Below are positions 9,049 to 17,495 of a DNA stretch of 64,000 nucleotides, piece after piece. Below the pieces are notes generated by a model. That model worked only from the letters and a program-made list of their open reading frames with translations, was not told the DNA's origin and did no database searches. The position numbers and the translations under genes were made by a program. The stretch's first letter is position 1. The number at the start of each line of letters is the position of its first letter. Origin of the DNA: Agromyces mediolanus (GTDB lineage: Bacteria; Actinomycetota; Actinomycetes; Actinomycetales; Microbacteriaceae); the NCBI RefSeq assembly GCF_023715325.1, contig NZ_JAMBNX010000001.1, positions 372,001 to 436,000 of the forward strand, given 5' to 3'.

Positions 9049-9369
9049 TCAGTCGCCGATGCCCAGGTGCTTGCCGAGCTCGGCGTACAGATCGAGCACC
9101 CGCCCGGCGTCGATGCTATATCGGGTGCGCTGTCCGCGGCGGGCGAGCTCGGGAGCTGGGTCAGGCACGACGACGCCGAGCGCGGTCAAGCCGGTGAGGT
9201 GGAACTGCACGGTCTTGGGCACCAGGCCCAGGGCGGTCGCGAGCTGTCCGCGAGTGGCGGGTCCGTGCTCGTGGATGTAGCCGATGATTGCGACCCGGAC
9301 CCCGTAGCCGAACGCGCTCACGGCGTCACCGACCCCCGGAGGCAGGTCGGGGCGAACGTGTTCAGGCAC
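9049..9369 (-). CDS. winged-helix transcriptional regulator
   Basis: Cytosolic 106-residue DNA-binding protein. Residues about 20-70 form an ArsR/MarR-like winged helix (IHEHGPATRGQLATALGL then VPKTVQFHLTGL as recognition helix), followed by a wing rich in Arg (RRGQRTRYSID) and a C-terminal dimerisation helix. No metal-binding Cys motif is present, so it is probably not a metal sensor. A palindrome at 9418-9434 lies just upstream and is a good autoregulatory operator. Its place at the edge of the conjugation genes suggests a role in controlling them, by inference only. Confidence 0.75.
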   Translation of the reverse strand: MPEHVRPDLPPGVGDAVSAFGYGVRVAIIGYIHEHGPATRGQLATALGLVPKTVQFHLTGLTALGVVVPDPAPELARRGQRTRYSIDAGRVLDLYAELGKHLGIGD

Positions 9370-9417
9370 CCCACCATTCTGCCGGAGTCGCCTCGTTGTC
9401 TCGCCTCGCCCACAAGG

Positions 9418-9434
9418 GGATAATACCGTTATCC
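9418..9434 (-). promoter_or_regulatory. palindromic operator upstream of the winged-helix regulator
   Basis: GGATAA (9418-9423) and TTATCC (9429-9434) form perfect arms around TACCG, in AT-rich DNA that stands out from the surroundings. On the minus strand a TATTAT -10-like hexamer overlaps the dyad (9420-9425), so a bound protein would cover the promoter of the gene starting at 9369. Confidence 0.5.
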
Positions 9435-9480
9435 ACTAAGCAGAGGGCTGACCGGTTGACCGAGGCGGAGAGCGATGGCG

Positions 9481-9819
9481 TCAGGCGACGGCGTAGCGGG
9501 CCTGCGCCCGGCGGGCGCGGGCCTCGTGCAGGCGGGTCCGGGCAAGCAGGATCAGGCTGACCGGGCCGATGAACGCGAACTTCGCGGCGTTCCAGAGGAA
9601 CAGCACGACCAGGATGTTCAGCCAACCGGGGCCGCCGTCGGCGACCGCGGCGGCGAAAGCGGCGGCAGCGAGCAGGTAGGGGATGGCGATGAGCATCGCG
9701 GGGGCGCCCCACTTCAGGCCGCGGCGGGTGCGGATCTTGTCGAGCAGAATGTTGGTCGGCATGTAGCGGCGCAGGAATGCGCGGGTACGAACGCTGAGGG
9801 TCCAGAGCAGCCGGATCAT
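9481..9819 (-). CDS. small integral membrane protein
   Basis: 112 residues with a positively charged N terminus ([11 protein letters not shown], then [11 protein letters not shown]), two hydrophobic helices (about residues 38-60 and 66-90) and an Arg-rich C-terminal tail. Such small proteins recur beside MobF relaxase genes in actinobacterial mobile elements; I do not know a function. The start is at 9819. A large hairpin-forming sequence (9827-9867) lies immediately upstream and would be in or near the 5' leader. Confidence 0.65.
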   Translation of the reverse strand: MIRLLWTLSVRTRAFLRRYMPTNILLDKIRTRRGLKWGAPAMLIAIPYLLAAAAFAAAVADGGPGWLNILVVLFLWNAAKFAFIGPVSLILLARTRLHEARARRAQARYAVA

Positions 9820-9826
9820 GAGGGCG

Positions 9827-9867
9827 GTCCTCTCCTAGTGACTCGGCAGCGAGTAACTAGAAGGACC
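9827..9867 (-). promoter_or_regulatory. long imperfect inverted repeat upstream of the small membrane protein gene
   Basis: GGTCCT at 9827-9832 pairs with AGGACC at 9862-9867, and CTAGTGACTCG (9835-9845) pairs at 10 of 11 positions with CGAGTAACTAG (9850-9860) around a GCAG loop. It ends 8 bp before the start codon at 9819, so it could be an operator or an RNA hairpin that affects ribosome access. Confidence 0.4.
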
Positions 9868-9975
9868 AGCCCGGCAAGCGGAGCGGTCATGCCTTCGCAA
9901 CAAGCGACGGCGCCGAAAGGAACTGCCTGCACCCAGGATACGCCGACAGGCGCGACATCGGAAGCGCATCGCCGA

Positions 9976-12900
9976 TCACAGGCTGGGACCGCTGCGCTCG
10001 GCGTGTGGATCGCGCGGCGTCCAGGCGTCGTGCTCGGCCGTGTCGGTCAGGGTGCGAGCACGCTCGAGCGCAGCGCGGGCGCGGGCGGCGTCCAGTCGTT
10101 GTGCGGTCGAGTCAGGGGCAGCGCCGAGCGGAGTGTCGGCTGCGATCCCGTAGCGGTCTCGGTACGCGGCGATGGTCGCGGCGGCCTGCCACCATCGGGC
10201 TCGGGCCGTCTCGCGGGTCGGCGGTGCTCCGAGATGTCCGGCCCATGCCAGGTGCTCGGCGACTGCGGCGCGGGCGAGCGCTTGGGCGCGGTCCTCGATG
10301 AGCTGTCGGCGCTCCTGAAGGGCTCGTGGCATCTGCGCGTCCATCGGGCCGCCGGCTTCGGGGATGAGCCCGGCGATGAGGCGGGGCGCGCGGCGCGAGC
10401 GGCCCGCGCCTGCCGGTCTGGCTGTAACGGCGGCCAGACGCGCGTGCAGCACGGCCGCGACGTCCTCGGCGTCGTGGAGGCTTCGGGAGGCGACCAGGCG
10501 CGGTAGCAGCACGGCGACGTCGTGGTGGTTGGCCTCGGCGTAGCGCAGCTCGGCGGCGAGGGCGCCGAAGGCGTCGGAGGCGATCGCGTCCTCGGCCTCC
10601 TGCTCGGTGAGGCCGCTGGTGCGGATCAGCTCGGCCCAGCGGTCTTCTTGCGCGGCGGTGGCGATCGTCTCGTATTCGGCCGCGATCTGCCGGATGGACG
10701 ACCATGCCTCCTGCTCGGAGGTGATCGCCTCGTGCGCGGACAGCTCGGCGCCAGAGTGCTGGATGACGCCGAACAGCACCGTGCGGGCGGTCGCGGCCGT
10801 GTTATCGCCGGGATGCGGGCCGGCATGCACGCCGTCGGGCCGGTCGGTCGCGACGTAGGCGTGGTTCGCTTCGCGTCCGCGGGTCATCGCGACGTAGAGG
10901 TTCTCCTTGGTCGTCGTCGCCTCGATCAGCGCATGTGCGGTGTCGGTCGTGAGCCCTTGCGCGCGGTGCGCGGTGACCGCGTAGCCGAGATCCAGGTGTT
11001 CTCGGACGTAGCCGGCCGGCAGCACCACGGACGCGCCGCGTCGTCGGCCGGCTCGTCGGACGGTGACCGAGCCGTCGCTGCGCACGGCGGTCATCGTCCA
11101 GCGGTCGCCGTTGCGGACCCAGCCGCGCCCTGCGGCGCGCAGGCGCCGGTCGTTGTGGCGGGAGATGACCGCATCGCCCGGTGAGGCGACCGTGCCGTCG
11201 TGCAGTATCACGGAGCCGCGCAGCGGAGTCACGGCGCCGTCGAGGATCAGGTCGGCGCGTGCCCGCTGGTTGAGCAAGGTGACAGACTCGTGGGTCTCCG
11301 CGATCAGCACCGACTGGCGTCCGGCGAGCATGTCGTTTCGCCACCCGGTGTAGGCGGCGTCCGTCATGGCGTCGGTGTCGCCGTCGTGAACCCGACCGTG
11401 GGCGGCGTACTCGTCGATAACAGAGGCGTCGCCGTGTCGGAGCCCGAGGGAGGCGGCCTTCTCCCAGCGGTGCGTGAAGCGGTGGATGTCGACGAGCTCG
11501 GGCGCGTCGTCGCGGTCGTGGACGAGCATCGAGAACGCGCCGCCCGCGTCGACCGACTGCAACTGCGCCCAATCGCCTACCAGCAGCGCCTTCGCGCCGG
11601 CCTGCGCCACGAGCGCGGTGATCCGATCCAGGGTCAGCGTCCCGGCGAGGGACGCCTCGTCGATGATGACGAGCTGGCCGGCGTGGAACGTCGTGCCGTG
11701 GACGAGATGATCCTGCCACCACTTCGCGGTGTTCTCCGTGACGATCCCGAGGTCGTCGCCGAGCACCTGCGCGGCTGCCGCGGACGGGGCGAGCCCGACG
11801 ACCGAGCCTTGACCGTGCTGCGTCTCCCAAGCCCTCCGCAGCGCGCTCATCGCTGTCGTCTTCCCAGCGCCGGCCGGGCCGACGAGCGCGTCGAGGACGC
11901 GACCGGAGACGGCGACCGTCGCCAAGGCCGCAGCCTGGTCGTCGCCGAGCACGAGGCCGCGACGGTCGGGCCGGCGGGTGAAGCGCTCGAGCTGGGCGAG
12001 GTCGAGCGTCGGAGCGGTCAGCAGACGGGATCGTTCAAGCAGGCGATCCTCTGCGGCCAGGAGCTGTTCGGAGGAGTAGACCGTGGAGTGCTTTGGGCGG
12101 AACGCGCTCGTGCCGTCCGGGCGTCGGAAGATCGCGGGACTGCTCGCCAGCTCGGGCGGCGTGAGGCGCAGCGAGCCCGCCTCGCCGGCGTCGGCGATCA
12201 TGCCCACGATCGCCTCGCGATCGGTCGTGCTGGCGAAGCGCCAGCCCATCGTCTGCCGCGCCGCCTCGGCGTAGAGGTTCCAGCGCCGCCACGTCGCGCG
12301 CTTCTCGCCGACGACCTCGATCACCGTCTGGCCGAGTTCGCGGATCACGTCGAGCGGGATGTCATCGGCGCGCAGCAGCGGCACCGACGGTGCAGCTGTG
12401 ATCCGGCCCGCCCATTCGGTCGCGTCCTCGCCCAAGCTCGCACTCGCGCGCTCACGCCATTGCGCCGTCAGCGCGGCGAGAGACTGCACCTGCTTGTCCG
12501 GTCTCGTCGTCAGCGTCGCCTGCGCGCGCAGCTTCACGATCGTCGCCGATGACGGACGCCGCCCGTGCTCACCGATGTATCGCTCGATGAGCCGATCAGT
12601 CTCCTGGTCGATGTGCCGCGATCGGCTGGAGAACAGCGCGATCAGCGACTCCGGGACGGTCGTGATCGCCCACGCCGGGTTCCGGTCCCGGCCACGAGAC
12701 CGCGCCTCCCACTCGACGCCGAGGGTCCACGTGAGGTGGTCGGCGAACACCGCCTCGTGCAGCTCTGACAGCGCGACGACCGCCGCGTGCAGCGGCCGGC
12801 CGTCCAGCGACCGCCACTTGCCGTCGAGCAACGTCTGCACCTTGTTCGAGATCACGACGTGCGTGTGCAAGTGGGGATCGCCGGCCCTGCTGTCGTAGTG

Positions 12901-13539
12901 ATCGAACGCCGTTGCGATGAGTCCGCCGACGCCGACCTGTGCAACGGCGCCGTCGCGTCCGGTTGCGCCGACGCGCGTGGCCGCAATCTCTCGCTCCATG
13001 AACGCAACCACCTCTGCAACGGCTGCATAGTGAGCGTCGGCGATGATCGCCTGCGTGCCAGCGTCCGCAACCGCCCACACGACCGATGCAGCCTTCGGGA
13101 TCGAGAACGTGAAGTCGAACCCGGCGACCGCGCGCCGGGTCCCGCGCGCGGCTTCCTCGGCCTCGATCTGCGCGATCGCCTCCGCCCGCGCGACCACGCC
13201 CAGACTCGGGTCCAGCGTGGCGATCCGCGTCTCGACGCGGGCGGCGGCGGTCGAGAAGTCCTGGTAGGCGCGGCCGAGCGGATCGCCCGTGACCGGATCA
13301 CGCCCCATGCCGACGAGCAGCTGGAGTTGGACCTCCGAGACCTGATCGCCGGACACGATCCTTCCGCCGCCGAGAGCGGCCACGCCGCTGCCCATCCAGC
13401 GGCCTGGAGGAGTTCCTTCCTCGAGGTAGTACCTCGTCAGCGGGGTCGACAAGGCGCGGTTCCCGTCGCCCGAGGCGACCGTCTTGAGCAGGTACTTATA
13501 GCCCTCGCCCGCGCTCATCACCCGCATCGAGACCGTCAT
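9976..13539 (-). CDS. MobF-family conjugative relaxase fused to a RecD/TraI-like helicase
   Basis: Nicks oriT, stays covalently bound to the transferred strand and unwinds it. 1187 residues. The N-terminal TrwC relaxase domain has candidate catalytic tyrosines at 14/16 and 37/38 (RYYLEEG) and the metal-binding HLHTH at residues 223-227. A superfamily I helicase follows with Walker A GPAGAGKTT (554-562), Walker B QLVIIDEASLAG, and a C-terminal helicase motif GYAVTAHRAQGLT. The last 200 residues are Ala/Arg-rich and probably interact with partners. The start at 13539 gives MTVSMRVMSAG, the usual MobF beginning. A 13-bp-stem hairpin 30 bp upstream is a candidate oriT. Confidence 0.92.
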   Translation of the reverse strand: MTVSMRVMSAGEGYKYLLKTVASGDGNRALSTPLTRYYLEEGTPPGRWMGSGVAALGGGRIVSGDQVSEVQLQLLVGMGRDPVTGDPLGRAYQDFSTAAARVETRIATLDPSLGVVARAEAIAQIEAEEAARGTRRAVAGFDFTFSIPKAASVVWAVADAGTQAIIADAHYAAVAEVVAFMEREIAATRVGATGRDGAVAQVGVGGLIATAFDHYDSRAGDPHLHTHVVISNKVQTLLDGKWRSLDGRPLHAAVVALSELHEAVFADHLTWTLGVEWEARSRGRDRNPAWAITTVPESLIALFSSRSRHIDQETDRLIERYIGEHGRRPSSATIVKLRAQATLTTRPDKQVQSLAALTAQWRERASASLGEDATEWAGRITAAPSVPLLRADDIPLDVIRELGQTVIEVVGEKRATWRRWNLYAEAARQTMGWRFASTTDREAIVGMIADAGEAGSLRLTPPELASSPAIFRRPDGTSAFRPKHSTVYSSEQLLAAEDRLLERSRLLTAPTLDLAQLERFTRRPDRRGLVLGDDQAAALATVAVSGRVLDALVGPAGAGKTTAMSALRRAWETQHGQGSVVGLAPSAAAAQVLGDDLGIVTENTAKWWQDHLVHGTTFHAGQLVIIDEASLAGTLTLDRITALVAQAGAKALLVGDWAQLQSVDAGGAFSMLVHDRDDAPELVDIHRFTHRWEKAASLGLRHGDASVIDEYAAHGRVHDGDTDAMTDAAYTGWRNDMLAGRQSVLIAETHESVTLLNQRARADLILDGAVTPLRGSVILHDGTVASPGDAVISRHNDRRLRAAGRGWVRNGDRWTMTAVRSDGSVTVRRAGRRRGASVVLPAGYVREHLDLGYAVTAHRAQGLTTDTAHALIEATTTKENLYVAMTRGREANHAYVATDRPDGVHAGPHPGDNTAATARTVLFGVIQHSGAELSAHEAITSEQEAWSSIRQIAAEYETIATAAQEDRWAELIRTSGLTEQEAEDAIASDAFGALAAELRYAEANHHDVAVLLPRLVASRSLHDAEDVAAVLHARLAAVTARPAGAGRSRRAPRLIAGLIPEAGGPMDAQMPRALQERRQLIEDRAQALARAAVAEHLAWAGHLGAPPTRETARARWWQAAATIAAYRDRYGIAADTPLGAAPDSTAQRLDAARARAALERARTLTDTAEHDAWTPRDPHAERSGPSL

Positions 13540-13568
13540 GCCCGTCAGGTGCGGACGGGATCACCGGC

Positions 13569-13598
13569 TTCGGACCCGGCGCTCGCGCCGGGTCCGAA
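13569..13598. other. candidate oriT hairpin upstream of the relaxase gene
   Basis: Perfect inverted repeat: TTCGGACCCGGCG (13569-13581), CTCG loop, and its exact complement (13586-13598). Origins of transfer for MobF systems usually lie just 5' of the relaxase gene and contain such an inverted repeat beside the nick site. No run of T follows on either side, which argues against a simple terminator. The nick position itself cannot be read from sequence. Confidence 0.45.
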
Positions 13599-13810
13599 CC
13601 TCGTCTGCAAGAGGCGTGGACCGACCGAAGGCCGGCTGACCGGCCGCGCCGGGACGACGTTCTCGCGGACGCGATCCGAGGCCGACGCGCCGAGCGATCG
13701 AGGTCGCGATGACGGGCGGAGCGCCGGGGCGCGTGGATGGCGTGCGCACCTGGAAGGTGACCAGCCCGGCGACGTCTCGACCGGGACGCGCCGACCGTCA
13801 TGGAACCGCG

Positions 13811-14737
13811 ATGCTCGACACAGCCACCGCCCCGGCCGCACCGCTGCGGATCGGATCGCTGTTCTCCGGCTACGGCGGCCTCGACCTCGCTGTCGAGCAC
13901 GTCTTCGGCGGGCGCTCGGTGTGGTTCTCCGAGCTCAACCCCGCCCCGGCGCGCGTCTTCGCGCATCACTGGCCCGGCGTCCCCAACCTCGGTGACATCA
14001 CCCAGATCGACTGGCGGCAGGCCGAGCCGGTCGACGTGCTGTGCGGAGGTTTCCCTTGCCAGGACGTCTCCACTGTCGGCAAACGCGCCGGCCTCGCCCC
14101 CGGCACCCTCTCTGGCCTCTGGGCGCAGATGGCGACTGCGATCGACGTGCTGCAACCCGAGTGGGTCGTCGCCGAGAACGTCCGTGGCCTGCTCTCGGCC
14201 ACCGCTCGACGCCCCGAACCAAAGGACGACCCCGATGAAAGCAACCCCCTCTCCGCAGCCCTCGAGTTCGCAACCCCGCCGAACGCTCTGCCCTTCGCGC
14301 AATGGAACCCGACCCGTGGAATCTGGGAGACACATCAGCCCGACCTCTACGGGCACTTGGAGCCGTACTCGGCGATCTGGCCGACCTCCGGTACGACGCT
14401 CGCTGGCTTGGCCTACCCGCTTCCCACGTCGGCGCAACCCACACCCGATTTCGGATCTTCATCCTCGCCCGGCGCACTCTTCCGCACCCCGCTCGCCTCG
14501 GACGTCGCCCGTGGCGGGGAGACCCTGGAACAGGTCCGAGCCCGACGCGGCACGATCGCCCTCTCGCATCAGATCATCGACCTGGCGCAGAACGGACCCC
14601 GATCCTGGAAGGGCAAGGAGACGGCCGGGCTGTGGCCGCTGATCGAGCAGCTGTTCGACGGTGGGGACACTACGCCGGAGCCATCCGACGGTGGGAATAC
14701 TTCACCGGACGGACTGCCCCCTCGCCGGCCCTCCTGA
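13811..14737 (+). CDS. C5-cytosine DNA methyltransferase, N-terminal (alpha-like) part with motifs I, IV and VI
   Basis: 308 residues. The N-terminal half has the SAM-binding motif I (FSGYGGLDLAVEHV), the catalytic GGFPCQDVS (Cys nucleophile) and ENVRGL. After about residue 140 this frame reads a different Pro/Ser-rich region (PYSAIWPTSGTT, then FRTPLASD) and lacks motifs VIII to X. Those motifs are encoded by the overlapping -1 frame (14302-14925). G/C bias at third codon positions favours this frame through to its stop, so it is not a simple frameshift artefact. The ATG at 13811 is preferred because motif I follows closely; an ATG at 13709 would add 34 unlikely residues. It probably modifies element DNA against host restriction. 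Confidence 0.8.
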   Translation: MLDTATAPAAPLRIGSLFSGYGGLDLAVEHVFGGRSVWFSELNPAPARVFAHHWPGVPNLGDITQIDWRQAEPVDVLCGGFPCQDVSTVGKRAGLAPGTLSGLWAQMATAIDVLQPEWVVAENVRGLLSATARRPEPKDDPDESNPLSAALEFATPPNALPFAQWNPTRGIWETHQPDLYGHLEPYSAIWPTSGTTLAGLAYPLPTSAQPTPDFGSSSSPGALFRTPLASDVARGGETLEQVRARRGTIALSHQIIDLAQNGPRSWKGKETAGLWPLIEQLFDGGDTTPEPSDGGNTSPDGLPPRRPS

Positions 14738-14925
14738 ATGACGGCGGTCAGCCTCGCCCTGCGCCGCGATTCGTGGAATGGCTCATGGGTCTGCCTGACG
14801 GTTGGGTCACAGACCCCGATCTCGAGTTGACTGGCAGCGAGCAGCTCACCGCACTCGGCAACGGCGTCCTACCACGCCAAGCGATCCGAGCCCTCGACGC
14901 CTTACGTCGGGGCATCACCATGTAG
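14302..14925 (+). CDS. C5-cytosine methyltransferase, C-terminal (beta-like) part with motifs VIII to X, overlapping in the -1 frame
   Basis: 207-residue open frame starting with ATG at 14302, 436 bp of it inside the preceding gene. It contains the motif VIII region (DLADLRYDARWLGL, then THTRFRIFILARR), a FVEWLMGLPDGWVTD segment and motif X (ALGNGVLPRQAIRAL), exactly what the 13811 product lacks. Together the two would make one complete enzyme. They may be two subunits, as known for two-protein C5 methyltransferases such as M.AquI and M.EcoHK31I, or one protein made after a -1 frameshift or broken by a deletion. No strong ribosome-binding site or classic slippery heptamer was found. Confidence 0.65.
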   Translation: MEPDPWNLGDTSARPLRALGAVLGDLADLRYDARWLGLPASHVGATHTRFRIFILARRTLPHPARLGRRPWRGDPGTGPSPTRHDRPLASDHRPGAERTPILEGQGDGRAVAADRAAVRRWGHYAGAIRRWEYFTGRTAPSPALLNDGGQPRPAPRFVEWLMGLPDGWVTDPDLELTGSEQLTALGNGVLPRQAIRALDALRRGITM

Positions 14926-15314
14926 TTGGCGCCTCTTGCTCATCCCATACGCTTCACGGCTTTCCATCGCAGCGGATCTTGAGGCCTTCAAGGCCTAGCT
15001 CTTTCTTGCCCTTGCCCTTGCTGCTTGTGCTTCTCGCCGATGTCGTCGCAGAGTCGCGCGCCCGGGCGATCAATCCACCATCTGCTCGGCCAGAAGATTG
15101 AGTCGTCGACCCGATCTCGTTCATGCGGAACCGCGGGGAGCGGTTGGGATGAGTGCCCCAGGATTCGACCGCGAGGAAAAGGCGCACTGGCGATTCCAGC
15201 TCGTCAAACCAGCCGCATTTTACTCGGCCTGGATACGCCGTCCTCTTCCGTCCGACGGCGCCTGACCCAGCTTCTGGTTCGGCGACGGCCTACAGGGCTC
15301 GAGTTAGTGATGAG
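14926..15314. other. 389-bp gap between the backbone methyltransferase and the copper island; no gene recognised
   Basis: Short open frames here lack good starts and resemble nothing. A small 5-bp hairpin (AGGCC/GGCCT, 14982-14996) just after the methyltransferase could be a weak terminator. The left junction of the copper island probably lies in this gap. Confidence 0.4.
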
Positions 15315-15755
15315 CTAGATCGGCAAGACCGTCCCGCTGATGAGTCCTTGGAGCGAGTAGACGAGCATTGTCCACAGCCCGCTGATCAGGAAGATGCCGA
15401 TTCCGATCATTGCGACGCCGCTGGCGATGTTGATCGCGCGGATGTGCCGGCGCAGGAACGCGGTCGCTGTGGTCGCCCATCCCAGCCCGGCGGCGAGGGC
15501 CAGGAACGGCAGGCCGAGGCCGACACAGTACACGGTGGCGAGCAGTGCGCCCCGTGGTGCCGATGCGGCGCTGAGGCTGAGTGCGGAGATCGCAGCGAGC
15601 GTGGGGCCGAGACAGGGCGTCCAACCGAGGCCGAAGGCGATGCCCAGCATAGGTGCGCCGGCCAGGCCGGTTGAGGGTCTGATGCCGAGTTTCGCGGTGC
15701 GCTGTGCTGCAGGCCGGAAGTCGGTGCGGTGGAGACCATAGAATCCGACGACTAC
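15315..15755 (-). pseudogene. ccdA: C-terminal fragment of a CcdA-type thiol/disulfide membrane transporter
   Basis: CcdA passes electrons across the membrane for cytochrome c maturation or extracytoplasmic thiol reduction. Only the second half remains: a loop, the helix with the conserved GWTPCLGPT (redox Cys) and two further helices. The similarity begins around 15755 and the reading frame then runs without a plausible start into the antisense of ackA, so the first three helices and their CPC-type motif are missing. An internal ATG at 15650 would allow only 111 residues. It is best read as a remnant marking a recombination junction just before ackA. Confidence 0.7.
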
Positions 15756-15782
15756 GGTGGTGGAGCCTTCGGGAGGTCGCGG

Positions 15783-16904
15783 ATGACGGTCGTTTTCGTC
15801 CTCAATGCGGGCTCATCCTCGGTCAAGTGGAGACTGGTCGACGGGGAAACGGGCACGACGATCCGGGGCGGCGTCGTGGAGCGGCTCGGCCACGCCGGTG
15901 CGGATGGGCGTGAGCACGGCGCCGTGATCAGCACGCTGCTGGCCGGACTGGAGCACGAGCGCATCGCGGTCATCGGCCACCGCGTCGTGCACGGCGGCGA
16001 CCGATTCGCAGCGGCTGCGCTGATTACTGACGAGGTTGAACATCAGATCGACGAGCTCGCCACCCTGGCTCCGTTGCACAACCCGGTCAACCTGACCGGC
16101 ATCCGCGCTGCGCGCGCCGCCTTCCCGGACATCCCGAACGTCGCGGTGTTCGACACCGCGTTCCACCGCACCCTGCCGGCTGCGTCGGCATCGTATGCGC
16201 TTCCCGCAGACCTCGTCCAGCGACATCAGATCCGCCGATACGGCTTCCACGGCATCTCCTACCAGCACGTCTCCGCCCGCACTGCCGAACTGCTCGGGCG
16301 CGCGCTGTCGGAGCTTCGGCTGATCATCTTCCACCCGGGCAACGGGGCATCCGCTTGCGCAGTGGCCGGCGGCCGCTCGGTGGAAACCTCGATGGGCATG
16401 ACGCCGCTGGAGGGGCTCGTGATGGGCACTCGCGCCGGGGACCTGGATCCGGGGGTGCTCCTCGCGCTCGGCCGCGCCGGCGTAGCATGGGATCGGCTGG
16501 AGGCGCTGCTCACGCGCGAGAGCGGCCTGCGGGCGCTGGCCGGCACCGAGGACATGCGCGACATCCATGCCGCGGCCGCCGCTGGGGATGCGAGCGCCGC
16601 CGCTGCGCTCGACGTCTACCATCCCCGGCTGCGCCACTATCTCGGCGCCTACCTCGCCCAGCTCGGCGGAGCGGACGCGATCGTCTTCACCGGCGGCGTC
16701 GGCGAGAACGCCGCCGCGACGCGCGCGGCGGTGGTCTCCGGCATGGCGGGCCTGGGCATCCTGATCGACCCGGCACGCAACGAGGCGAGGGCCGACGGGG
16801 CGCGAGCGATCTCGGACCCGAGCTCACCGGTCGCCGTGCTGATCGTTCCCACGGACGAGGGGCTCGAGATCGCCCGGCAGTCGCTCGCAGCGGTCAGCGT
16901 CTAG
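15783..16904 (+). CDS. ackA: acetate kinase
   Basis: Cytosolic enzyme making ATP and acetate from acetyl phosphate and ADP. 373 residues, slightly short for the family but with all landmarks: VLNAGSSSVKWRL at the start, GHRVVHGG, catalytic-region FDTAFH, GNGASACAV, the MGTRAGDLDP loop and FTGGVGENA near the C terminus. The start at 15783 follows GGGAGG (15771-15776). Its natural partner, phosphoketolase (24467), which makes acetyl phosphate, is 7.5 kb downstream in the same island, so the two form an ATP-yielding route. The stop overlaps the end of the convergent membrane-protein gene by 11 bp. Confidence 0.95.
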   Translation: MTVVFVLNAGSSSVKWRLVDGETGTTIRGGVVERLGHAGADGREHGAVISTLLAGLEHERIAVIGHRVVHGGDRFAAAALITDEVEHQIDELATLAPLHNPVNLTGIRAARAAFPDIPNVAVFDTAFHRTLPAASASYALPADLVQRHQIRRYGFHGISYQHVSARTAELLGRALSELRLIIFHPGNGASACAVAGGRSVETSMGMTPLEGLVMGTRAGDLDPGVLLALGRAGVAWDRLEALLTRESGLRALAGTEDMRDIHAAAAAGDASAAAALDVYHPRLRHYLGAYLAQLGGADAIVFTGGVGENAAATRAAVVSGMAGLGILIDPARNEARADGARAISDPSSPVAVLIVPTDEGLEIARQSLAAVSV

Positions 16905-17382
16905 CGGTTCGGTCGACGTCGGAGGAGGCGGTCTCGTTCGTCCGATGCCGTCGGATGACGTTCAAGACGAGGACGGTTGCGAGCACCAGTGCCAGCACGA
17001 ACATGGTCGCGATGAACCACAGGAAGTCCGAGCCGATCAGGATGTTGCTGATGACGAAGCGTCCGAAGGCGACGAGCACCCCGGCCGCCGTGCCGAGGTA
17101 GAGCCACAGCGTGCGGCGGGACAGCAGGGACGCGCCGATGCCCAGCAGCACGATCCCGAACCCCGCGATGAAGCCGCCCCAGGTCGAGAAGACGATCCCG
17201 AGCCAGTCCACGAATGCCACTGGCAGCGTGGCGGCGTCGATACCCGTATGCCGGATGTCTTCTGGCAGGAGGGAGGGTCGAAGGAACAGGAAGTAGACCC
17301 CGATCCCGAGGGTGAAGACGCCGAGCGCGGTCGTGAGAGCGCCGCCTAGCAGGTCCTTCCGGAGACGTTCCTGAGTGGGCAT
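16894..17382 (-). CDS. four-helix integral membrane protein of unknown function
   Basis: 162 residues with four hydrophobic helices (GVFTLGIGVYFLFL; a longer one over IVFSTWGGFIAGFG; WLYLGTAAGVLVAFG; LWFIATMFVLALVL) and an Arg-rich C-terminal end. I do not recognise a family with certainty. The start at 17382 is chosen because AGGA lies 8 bp before it; an ATG at 17391 has no spaced ribosome-binding site. It is convergent with ackA and downstream of the ATPase gene 17496-18017 on the same strand. Confidence 0.7.
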   Translation of the reverse strand: MPTQERLRKDLLGGALTTALGVFTLGIGVYFLFLRPSLLPEDIRHTGIDAATLPVAFVDWLGIVFSTWGGFIAGFGIVLLGIGASLLSRRTLWLYLGTAAGVLVAFGRFVISNILIGSDFLWFIATMFVLALVLATVLVLNVIRRHRTNETASSDVDRTARR

Positions 17383-17495
17383 CCGAGACATCCGTCCTGT
17401 TCGACCGTGGGGCGCGTTCTCGCCTGGACCTGTGCCGGTGAGATGTGCCCTGGGCCCCAAGCGTTGCACAGGACATCCCGATCGGGCGAGAGCGG

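Noticed and set aside
14200..14320. Programmed -1 frameshift site joining the two methyltransferase frames
   Set aside because: No X XXY YYZ heptamer in the correct phase was found. An internal ATG at 14302 offers a simpler explanation, although a frameshift is not excluded.
15118..15180. T-arm-like sequence on the minus strand (GGTCGAATCCTGGGG) suggesting a tRNA fragment or att site
   Set aside because: The stem bases do not pair properly and no acceptor, anticodon or D arm could be built around it. No matching copy was found elsewhere in the window.
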